NCBI GenBank assembly: GCA_043740085.1
Contig: JAYUCY010000019.1
Span: 1 to 12,055 of the forward strand
Direction of reading: 5' to 3'
DNA: 12,055 bases
From: UBA668 sp043740085
Lineage (GTDB): Bacteria > Actinomycetota > Acidimicrobiia > Acidimicrobiales > Ilumatobacteraceae
Made by a program: the position numbers and the translations under genes. Under the pieces are notes generated by a model that searched no databases, was not told the origin of the DNA, and worked only from the letters and a program-made list of their open reading frames with translations. Positions 6,211 through 12,055 of the stretch are shown in pieces. Each line of letters starts with the position of its first letter. Within the stretch, counting starts at the first letter, position 1.

Positions 6211-7398
6211 CCGCCACCGCAGCGTGAAACCGATCGTGACTGAGACGAGCGCAATCACGCTGCCGTAGGCAAGACTCCATTCGGCACCGACGTGGTCAGC
6301 AATCCAACCGGTGATCGGTGCGCCAATCGGCGTGGTACCCAAGAAAGCGACTGCGGACAACGCGAGCAGCCGACCGCGCATGTCAGGTGGTGACTCCTGC
6401 TGCACGATTGCGTTCAACGCAGCGATGAAGGCAGCGCCACCAAACCCAACCGGCAAGGCAAGCAGCAGCGCGGACCAGGCATTCGGTGCCCAGGCAAAAG
6501 TGATGCCACTGACGCCGAGCAGCAGGCCATTGCCGAAGAACCAATAGGTGGTGACCCGGGCGCGTGCACCGGTGAACAACGAGCCGATCATGCTGCCCAG
6601 CCCGGTGGCCGCCAGTAGGACCCCGAAGAATGCCTTGCTGTCGTACCGCACGTCGGCGATCTTGAGCAGTGACACGCTGTAATTGAAGGCGAACGTTCCA
6701 ACGACGGTGAAGGTGACGAACACCACGAGCAATCGCCGGTCGTGGAGGATGAAGCGGAACGCGTCGCGCACCGGAGTGCCACCACGTTTCGCCGGTGCCG
6801 GGGTGCGCAGCTGCGTGCGATCAATCGCCACCAGCGGCCACAGCATGGCGACGAACGAGACACCGTTCATAATGAACAACCAACCGGCTCCGAGCGGACC
6901 CTTCAGAGCAGCGGCGAGTGCCGGGCCGACAATGCGCGAACCAGTCATCACCGCCGTATTGAGCGAGATCGCATTCGTGATTTCCTGCGGCTCGACAAGC
7001 TCGATCACAAACCCCCGGCGCGCCGGGTTGTCGAACGCACCGATGACGCCCAGCAGCAGCGACAGGCCGTACACGACCGGCAGGTTGACAAGGTCGAGGA
7101 GGTAGAGCACGCCGAGTGTCAACGCCTGCACAGCCAACAAGCCTTGTGTGAGCAGCGCCATCGTGCGCTTGTCGCGACGGTCGGCCACGGCACCCGCCCA
7201 CACCCCCAACAGCAGCATCGGCAAGAACTGACAGAACAGCGTGATGCCCACATCGGCGGCGCTGCCGGTGAGCTCGTACACCAGCAGCGACATGGCGGTC
7301 ATCTGCATCCAGGTGCCGATGTTGCTGACCAGCAGACCGATGAAGAACAGCCGCGCGTTGCGATGTCTCAGCGAGCTGAACATCGGTGCACGTGCCAT
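6121..7398 (-). CDS. MFS exporter, EntS/MFS_3-like
   Basis: A 425-residue inner-membrane transporter of the major facilitator superfamily. Hydrophobic segments alternate through the sequence, consistent with 10-12 helices. The loop after helix 2 carries the MFS signature (GAVADRRDKR), and helices near residues 160-180 carry NTAVMTGSRIVGPALA, typical of the EntS/YbdA group that exports siderophores or drugs. The last helix (SVIALVSVTIGFTL) is followed by a polar tail of about 37 residues that largely overlaps the phosphatase gene on the other strand. ATG 7398 was chosen since AGAAAGG lies six bases upstream; ATG 7404 is also in frame but abuts that site. Substrate is unknown; no siderophore gene is nearby. 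Confidence 0.88.
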   Translation of the reverse strand: MARAPMFSSLRHRNARLFFIGLLVSNIGTWMQMTAMSLLVYELTGSAADVGITLFCQFLPMLLLGVWAGAVADRRDKRTMALLTQGLLAVQALTLGVLYLLDLVNLPVVYGLSLLLGVIGAFDNPARRGFVIELVEPQEITNAISLNTAVMTGSRIVGPALAAALKGPLGAGWLFIMNGVSFVAMLWPLVAIDRTQLRTPAPAKRGGTPVRDAFRFILHDRRLLVVFVTFTVVGTFAFNYSVSLLKIADVRYDSKAFFGVLLAATGLGSMIGSLFTGARARVTTYWFFGNGLLLGVSGITFAWAPNAWSALLLALPVGFGGAAFIAALNAIVQQESPPDMRGRLLALSAVAFLGTTPIGAPITGWIADHVGAEWSLAYGSVIALVSVTIGFTLRWRSVRAEVPTDQHQLAAVFVDYSDAGGVVPE

Positions 7399-7450
7399 CA
7401 CCATCCTTTCTACTGCGCCGAGTCGCCCGGCAGCGCACCAAGATGGCGCC

Positions 7451-9208
7451 GTGCATCTCGACTTCGACAATCCCGACGCACTGTACGCAGCGTTGATCGA
7501 GGAGGGGGTGGTGAGAGGAAGTCGCGTGGGCCTGACGGTGAGCCCGGCTGGCGACATCGGTTTCGCCGTGCGCACTGCGAGGTTGTCGATCACCGGGCCC
7601 TTGGCGGCGCTCGCCGTTGGTCGCCTGGACGAGCAACTTCGGCCACGCTGGGTGTGCTGGTCGAATACGACCGCCACCGCACTCTTGTCACGCGGTGTCC
7701 GGTTGGCCACTTGCTGGGACATTGTGGCGGTGCATCGGTTGCTGCGTGGCGGCTGGCGGGCCGATTCCGGCAGAGTGTGGGCGCAGCTACAGGGTCTGGA
7801 CCACCACACGATGCCGGCGATGGGCCAACTCAATCTGCTGGGTGGCGAAGGCGACGATGGTGGCGACAGCGAGGACCCGGTGCGCCCCGACGGCTACCTT
7901 CGCCCAGAGTGGCTGGCCGGTGGATGGGCAGCTACAGCACAGCGCGCCGCGCAGTGGGCAGGGGTCGCCTGGAGTGTGGCAGAGATGCAGCAGGACCTGC
8001 TGGACGCCCTGATGGCGGCCGGCCAGGTGCAGGGCGATGCGTCGGCAACCGCCCGCTCGGAGTCCGCTGCCGAGTTGCTGTGTGCTGAACTGGCAGCAGA
8101 CGGATTGCCGATCGACGTGGCAGCGGCAGAGGCGCTGATTGCATCGATGATCGGTCCCCGAGCGGCGAACGAGACAGAGGCTGCTGACGGGCGTGCCCGC
8201 CGTGACGAACAGGTGCTGCGGCACCTGCCACCGGGCAGCGGCACCGACCTGCGCAGCCCAGCCGACGTCAAAAACATGCTCCGCCGACTGGGTATCGACG
8301 TGCCCGACACCCGTGCGTGGCGGCTGGAGCAGATGCGCGACGTCCACCCTGCGATTGCGGCGCTGTTGCAGTGGCGCAAGGCCGAGCGGGTGGCGACAAC
8401 CTTTGGCTACGGCTGGCTGGACACCAATGTGGGCGCCGATGGGCGACTACGCGGCGAGTGGTCCGGCAGCGATGGCGCGGCCGGTCGTATGACAGCGGGC
8501 GCCGGGCTGCACAATCTGCCCGCCGAGTTGCGCCCCGTCGTGCTCGCCGATGACGGGTGCGTCTTTGTGCGCGCCGACCTTGGCCAGATTGAGCCACGTG
8601 TACTGGCGGCTGTGAGCGGCGATCAGGCGCTCGGTCGCGCCACTCAGGACGACGACCTGTACGCCCCTGTGGCGAAGCGCTTGGGAGTGGAACGGCCAGT
8701 TGCCAAGATCGCCGTGTTGGCGGCAATGTACGGGCAAACCAGCGGAACGGCCGGGCAGGCGTTGCGGGGAATGGAGACTGGCTATCCGGTGGCGATGAAA
8801 TACCTCAGCGATGCCGCCGAGGCCGGCTTTGATGGGCGTGAGCTGCGGACCTACGGCGGGCGCCTGATTCGGATGTTCGAGATCGCCGACGGTGCCGATC
8901 ATCGGGCTGTCGCCAATGGCCGCGGCCGCTATGCGCGCAACGCAATGGTGCAGGGTGCAGCGGCAGAGCTGTTCAAGGTGTGGGCCGTGACCGTGCGGGC
9001 CCGCGCCGCTGGCCGGGGAGCGCGCATCGTGCTGTGCCTGCATGACGAACTGCTCGTGCACGTGCCCGCGCCGCAGGCCGAGGCAACGGTGCAGTTGTTA
9101 CACGACTGCCTGGCCGAAGCCGCCTTTCGCTGGCAGCCCGTCGGGGGCGACGTGCGGTTCGTCGCCGACATCAGCACAGTCCGCAGCTGGGCCGACGCCA
9201 AGGACTGA
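7451..9208 (+). CDS. A-family DNA polymerase, actinobacterial 3'-5' exonuclease/polymerase type
   Basis: A 585-residue Klenow-like protein without the 5'-nuclease domain of PolA. Residues 1-130 correspond to a degenerate exonuclease domain (RPRWVCW and RLATCWDIVAVHRLL are recognisable family landmarks), but I cannot find the full acidic DEDD set, so proofreading is doubtful. The polymerase domain has GRMTAGAGLHNLP, motif A RADLGQIEPR with metal ligand Asp376, motif B R415-x3-K419-x7-Y427-G, and motif C HDE at 531-533. All core catalytic residues are present. The place of Phe762 of E. coli Pol I holds Leu423. Similar proteins occur in actinobacteria in addition to PolA, and a repair role is inferred. 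GTG 7451 is the best start; the frame is open 210 bp further, but that part is antisense to the MFS gene. It is divergent from that gene (52 bp) and ends 5 bp before the convergent monooxygenase gene. Confidence 0.88.
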   Translation: MHLDFDNPDALYAALIEEGVVRGSRVGLTVSPAGDIGFAVRTARLSITGPLAALAVGRLDEQLRPRWVCWSNTTATALLSRGVRLATCWDIVAVHRLLRGGWRADSGRVWAQLQGLDHHTMPAMGQLNLLGGEGDDGGDSEDPVRPDGYLRPEWLAGGWAATAQRAAQWAGVAWSVAEMQQDLLDALMAAGQVQGDASATARSESAAELLCAELAADGLPIDVAAAEALIASMIGPRAANETEAADGRARRDEQVLRHLPPGSGTDLRSPADVKNMLRRLGIDVPDTRAWRLEQMRDVHPAIAALLQWRKAERVATTFGYGWLDTNVGADGRLRGEWSGSDGAAGRMTAGAGLHNLPAELRPVVLADDGCVFVRADLGQIEPRVLAAVSGDQALGRATQDDDLYAPVAKRLGVERPVAKIAVLAAMYGQTSGTAGQALRGMETGYPVAMKYLSDAAEAGFDGRELRTYGGRLIRMFEIADGADHRAVANGRGRYARNAMVQGAAAELFKVWAVTVRARAAGRGARIVLCLHDELLVHVPAPQAEATVQLLHDCLAEAAFRWQPVGGDVRFVADISTVRSWADAKD

Positions 9209-9213
9209 CGAAC

Positions 9214-10695
9214 CTACCGAGCGGCGACGGGCGCGGAGGTGAACTGCATCGCGCCGTCCTCCAACTGCCCGGTGCGGAACATCTTCCTGTCGCGGGTGTA
9301 GCTCTGCGGGTTGATCCACGGTTCATGGTCGCCCTGGCGCGGGAACATGTGCATCATCCGCTGCATGTAGCCGGCGGTGAAGCTGTCGATCCACGGGCGC
9401 TCGGGCATGTTGGCGTCCGCGGCACGCAACCGCGGCGTGCACTCAACGGTGCCGGTGGTCTCCATATGGTTCAGCAACCGGCAGACGTACTCACACGTAA
9501 GGTCGGCCCGCAGCGTCCACGACGCATTCACGTAACCGAACGATGAGGCCAGGTTGGGCACCCCGGAGTAGGCGAAGCCCTTGTACGTCCAGGTTTTGGC
9601 GAAGTCGACCGGCTCGCCATCGACTATGAACGTCATCTCGCCGAGCGTCACCATGTTGAGGCCGGTGGCGGTGACGATGATGTCCGCCGCCAGAACCTCA
9701 CCCGACTGCAGACGAATGCCAGACTCCGTGAAGGTGTCGATCTGGTCCGTCACCACCGATGCCTTCCCCGACGTGATAGCCGTGAACAGGTCGCCGTTGG
9801 GCACCAGGCACAGGCGCTGATCCCACGGGTTGTAGGTGGGAGTGAAGTGCTGCGCCACGTCGTACTCGGGGCCCAGCGCCTTGCTCACGCGGCCAATCAG
9901 GTTGGCCCTTACCTTGTCGGGCTGGGTGCGCGTGCGTTTGTAGATCATCTGCTGGAAGGCGACGTTCTTCTTGCGCGTCAGCTTGTATGCCAGCTTCTTG
10001 GGCAGCACCTTGCGCATCGCGTTGGCTACTGCGTCGCGGTCGGGTGCGGCCACCACGTATGTGGGTGAACGCTGCAGCATGGTGACATGCGCGGCAGTGT
10101 CGGCCATCGCGGGAATGAGCGTCATTGCGGTCGCGCCAGAGCCGATGACCACAACCCGCTTGCCCGCGTAGTCGAGGTTTTCCGGCCATGCCTGCGGGTG
10201 CACAATCTCGCCGTTGAAGTGATCGACGCCCGCGAACTCGGGCGTGTAGCCACCCTTGTAGCTGTAGTACCCCGAGCACATGAACAGGTAGCCGCAGGTG
10301 AAGGTGACCGCCTCACCCGTGTCCCTACGTTGGCCGTTCACTGTCCACTGCGAATTCTCGGTCGACCACTCCGCGCGTGCGATCTGATGGCCGAACCGAA
10401 TGTGACGGCCAATGCCGAACTCGCGCACCGTGTCGCGAAGGTATTGCAGAATCGATGGGCCGTCGGCGATCGACTTCTCCGCGGTCCACGGCTTGAAGCT
10501 GTAGCCCAGCGTGTGCATGTCACTGTCGCTGCGGACGCCCGGGTAACGGAACAGGTCCCACGTACCGCCAATGTCGTCGCGACCTTCGAGGATCACGTAT
10601 GAACGGTTCGGGCTCATGGTCTGTAGGTGGTACCCCGCGCCGATGCCGGAGATGCCGGCGCCCACTACCACCACATCGAAATGCTCAACTGTCAT
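9214..10695 (-). CDS. EthA-like Baeyer-Villiger flavin monooxygenase
   Basis: A 493-residue FAD- and NADPH-dependent monooxygenase that converts ketones to esters. It shows the FAD Rossmann motif GAGISG at about 12-17 with GGTWDLFRYPGVRSDSDM after it, the Baeyer-Villiger fingerprint FxGxxxHxxxWP (FNGEIVHPQAWP), the NADPH motif GSGATA, and NPWDQRLCLVPNGDLF and YVNASWTLRADL. From memory these stretches and the total length closely match Mycobacterium tuberculosis EthA (489 residues), the activator of ethionamide. The physiological substrate is not known. Unlike ethA in mycobacteria, no TetR-type ethR lies beside it; the divergent neighbour is a cyclase remnant. There is no Shine-Dalgarno before ATG 10695, but TACCGT seven bases upstream suggests leaderless transcription. 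Confidence 0.92.
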   Translation of the reverse strand: MTVEHFDVVVVGAGISGIGAGYHLQTMSPNRSYVILEGRDDIGGTWDLFRYPGVRSDSDMHTLGYSFKPWTAEKSIADGPSILQYLRDTVREFGIGRHIRFGHQIARAEWSTENSQWTVNGQRRDTGEAVTFTCGYLFMCSGYYSYKGGYTPEFAGVDHFNGEIVHPQAWPENLDYAGKRVVVIGSGATAMTLIPAMADTAAHVTMLQRSPTYVVAAPDRDAVANAMRKVLPKKLAYKLTRKKNVAFQQMIYKRTRTQPDKVRANLIGRVSKALGPEYDVAQHFTPTYNPWDQRLCLVPNGDLFTAITSGKASVVTDQIDTFTESGIRLQSGEVLAADIIVTATGLNMVTLGEMTFIVDGEPVDFAKTWTYKGFAYSGVPNLASSFGYVNASWTLRADLTCEYVCRLLNHMETTGTVECTPRLRAADANMPERPWIDSFTAGYMQRMMHMFPRQGDHEPWINPQSYTRDRKMFRTGQLEDGAMQFTSAPVAAR

Positions 10696-10702
10696 CCGGC
10701 GG

Positions 10703-10708
10703 ACGGTA
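10703..10708 (-). promoter_or_regulatory. Possible -10 box for a leaderless ethA-like mRNA
   Basis: On the minus strand TACCGT (TANNNT) is followed by seven bases and then the ATG at 10695. With no ribosome-binding site between, transcription would begin at or next to the start codon. No -35 was recognised. Confidence 0.3.
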
Positions 10709-10723
10709 GTCGCCAGCGCTCGC

Positions 10724-10775
10724 CGATCAGTCGTCGAACTTGTCGCCGAGTAGCTCGGCGATCACTCGTCGAGCT
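10724..10775. repeat. Imperfect 17-bp direct repeat in the intergenic region
   Basis: CGATCAGTCGTCGAACT at 10724-10740 recurs as CGATCACTCGTCGAGCT at 10759-10775, matching at 15 of 17 positions with a 35-bp period. The pair lies between the divergent monooxygenase and cyclase genes, and its second copy overlaps the inverted repeat there. It could be a tandem operator or a duplication relic. Confidence 0.6.
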
Positions 10776-10780
10776 ACTCG
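10747..10780. promoter_or_regulatory. 11-bp inverted repeat, possible operator or hairpin
   Basis: CGAGTAGCTCG (10747-10757) and CGAGCTACTCG (10770-10780) are perfect inverse complements with a 12-nt loop. Each arm is itself nearly palindromic. It lies 25 bp before the cyclase ATG and 52 bp before the monooxygenase start, so a shared operator for the divergent pair is possible. No T-run follows on either side. Confidence 0.5.
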
Positions 10781-10804
10781 TCCAGCGTAGTGAGACTCCG
10801 ACCG

Positions 10805-11523
10805 ATGGCGCAGAACCTGCCGAGTGGCACTGTGACCTTTCTGTTCACCGACATCGAGGGTTCGACGCGTCTGCTTGGCAGACTGGGATCCGAGGATTAT
10901 GCCGCTTCGCTCGCTGAGCATCGGCGGATCATCCGTGAGGCGTTTGCCGCCCAGGGCGGGGTGGAAGTGGACACCCAGGGCGACTCGTTCTTCGTCGCCT
11001 TTCCGACGGCGACCGGTGCACTCGCCGCCGCAATCAACGCACAATCGGCCCTCGCCCCCGCCGCCATTCGGGTGCGGATGGGCATCCACACGGGAACTCC
11101 TCTCCTGACCTCCGACGAGGGCTACGTCGGAGCCGATGTGAATCGCGCTGCCCGGATCGCTGCTGCCGGCCATGGCGGTCAGATCCTCCTCTCGTCGTCC
11201 ACGACTGCACTCGTCACAAACGATCACCTGCTCGGATCGAGGTCTTGGGTGACCTCAGCCGCTTCGCCCGAGCCCTCGCAGGGGCCGGACGTCAACAGGA
11301 GTCAGCACGACTGCTCGGTCGGTCGGCCGCGATCGCAGCCGAGCTCGGTGTCGAGCGCATCTATGAGCGCGACCGCGACGGGGAGAGCCTCTCGATCCTG
11401 CGGGACACGATGGACGTTGCAGAACTCGACGCGGCGATGGATGCCGGCCGGGCGATGACCACCGAGGACGCCGTCGCCCTGGCAATCGGCGCAACCGGCG
11501 CAACCGGCTCCGAACGACCGTAG
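10805..11523 (+). pseudogene. Class III adenylate/guanylate cyclase regulator, internally deleted and frameshifted
   Basis: The 5' part (10805 to about 11222) encodes a near-complete class III cyclase domain: TVTFLFTDIEGSTRLL with metal ligand Asp16, TQGDSFFVAF with Asp60, VRMGIHTG, and VNRAARI with Asn113 and Arg117. It stops being family-like after ALVTND. A different frame then carries about 90 residues (about 11245-11520) that resemble the far C-terminus of large cyclase-ATPase-TPR regulators: a TPR-like helix (FARALAGAGRQQESARLLG) and the end motif AGRAMTTEDAVALAI. The linker, ATPase domain and most of the TPRs are missing and the frame shifts, so a large deletion is the simplest reading. 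As it stands translation would end at 11458, after out-of-frame residues. The catalytic domain could still be made, but its activity is doubtful. ATG 10805 was chosen over GTG 10790 by likeness to family N-termini. Confidence 0.72.
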
Positions 11524-11540
11524 CTGAGTCGCCATCAGCT
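11522..11540. terminator. Weak hairpin between convergent genes
   Basis: AGCTGA (11522-11527) and TCAGCT (11535-11540) pair with a 7-nt loop, at the end of the cyclase remnant and 13 bp from the lepA stop. It could act as a short two-way terminator, but the stem is only 6 bp with no T-run. Confidence 0.25.
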
Positions 11541-11552
11541 GTTGGCCCAGGG

Positions 11553-12055
11553 TTAGTCGTCCAGTTTGAGGGCGGAGATGAAAACGTCGCCGGGCACTTC
11601 CACGCGGCCGATCGACTTCATCTTCTTCTTGCCTTCCTTCTGCTTTTCGAGCAGCTTGCGCTTGCGCGTGATGTCGCCGCCGTAGCACTTGGCCAGCACG
11701 TCCTTGCGCTTTGCCTTCACCGTTTCGCGAGCAATGATCTTGCCGCCGATGGCTGCCTGGATGGGCACATCGAACATCTGCCGCGGGATCAGTTCCTTCA
11801 ACTTCTCGCACATGCGGTTGCCGTACGCAAAGGCCTTGTCGCGATGAACGATGGTGCTGAACGCGTCGGCGGCAATGCCGTTGAGCAGCAGATCCACCTT
11901 CACCAAGTTGCTGCGGTGGTAACCGCTGAGCTCGTAGTCGAGGCTGGCGTAGCCCTGCGTGCGCGACTTCATCTGGTCGAAGAAGTCGACCACCACTTCC
12001 GCGAGCGGGATGAGGTAATGCAGCTCGACGCGCTCGGGTGACAGGTACTCCAGCT
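11553..12055 (-). CDS. lepA: Elongation factor 4 (LepA), C-terminal part (5' end beyond window)
   Basis: LepA/EF4 is a ribosomal GTPase related to EF-G that acts in translation initiation or back-translocation. Only the last 167 residues are present; the GTPase and middle domains lie beyond the right edge. The visible part holds the end of the EF-G domain V-like region (LIPLAEVVVDFFDQMKSRTQG, then ASLDYELSGY) and the LepA-specific C-terminal domain: VDLLLNGIAADAFSTIVH, CEKLKELIPRQMF, the IQAAIGGKIIARETVKAKRKDVLAKCYGGD signature in two pieces, and the basic ending GKKKMKSIGRVEVPGDVFISALK. In many actinobacteria lepA leads directly into hemW; here the next gene downstream is a convergent cyclase remnant. 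Confidence 0.95.
   Translation of the reverse strand, partial: LEYLSPERVELHYLIPLAEVVVDFFDQMKSRTQGYASLDYELSGYHRSNLVKVDLLLNGIAADAFSTIVHRDKAFAYGNRMCEKLKELIPRQMFDVPIQAAIGGKIIARETVKAKRKDVLAKCYGGDITRKRKLLEKQKEGKKKMKSIGRVEVPGDVFISALKLDD

Noticed and set aside
7241..7450. Extension of the polymerase gene upstream of GTG 7451
   Set aside because: The first part is antisense to the MFS coding region and its translation does not resemble the family.
6742..8088. Plus-strand open frame of 448 codons
   Set aside because: It is antisense to the MFS gene and out of frame with the polymerase gene; the composition is typical of a GC-rich shadow frame.
11245..11523. Independent small gene of 92 codons
   Set aside because: Its sequence resembles the C-terminal end of cyclase-TPR regulators and follows directly after the cyclase domain in another frame, so it is better seen as part of the decayed gene.

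Overview
The window is GC-rich and tightly packed, with twelve genes or gene remnants. It looks like chromosomal DNA of an actinobacterium (Actinomycetota). Pointers are a BldD-type regulator with its cyclic-di-GMP motif, an EthA-type Baeyer-Villiger monooxygenase, a second A-family DNA polymerase of the kind found beside PolA in actinobacteria, and a neighbourhood with lepA, hemW, hrcA, dnaJ and rsmE. A deep branch such as Acidimicrobiia is possible, but that is a guess from gene content, not a placement.

Left half (1-5572), nearly all on the minus strand and transcribed right to left: phr (deoxyribodipyrimidine photolyase), then the heat-shock operon hrcA-dnaJ-rsmE with overlapping genes, then a bldD-like regulator, then hemW, which runs off the left edge. 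A CIRCE-like inverted repeat (9-N9-9) lies 41 bp before hrcA and overlaps the end of phr. This fits HrcA repression of its own operon. A hairpin plus T-run after rsmE probably ends that operon. A second, strong hairpin separates bldD from hemW. The N-terminus of hemW carries four in-frame copies of a 15-bp repeat just before the radical-SAM cysteine motif.

Middle (5573-9208), alternating strands: a histidine phosphatase (+) whose 3' end overlaps by 90 bp the tail of a convergent EntS-like MFS exporter (-), then, divergent from the exporter, a Klenow-like A-family DNA polymerase (+).

Right part (9209-12055): an EthA-like flavin monooxygenase (-), an intergenic region rich in repeats, a class III nucleotide cyclase gene (+) that has lost its middle and its reading frame and is probably a pseudogene, and the C-terminal end of lepA (-), which enters from the right edge.

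The conserved genes cover translation and stress housekeeping (LepA, RsmE, DnaJ, HrcA, HemW). The block between lepA and hrcA is accessory: light repair, polymerase, transport, monooxygenase and a decayed signalling gene. I see no mobile element, tRNA, rRNA or CRISPR array, and no clear sign of a wholly new multi-gene system. The most interesting signals are the variant CIRCE, the hemW minisatellite, the collapsed cyclase-regulator gene, the BldD homologue with an intact c-di-GMP motif, and the hairpin that could cover a hemW start.
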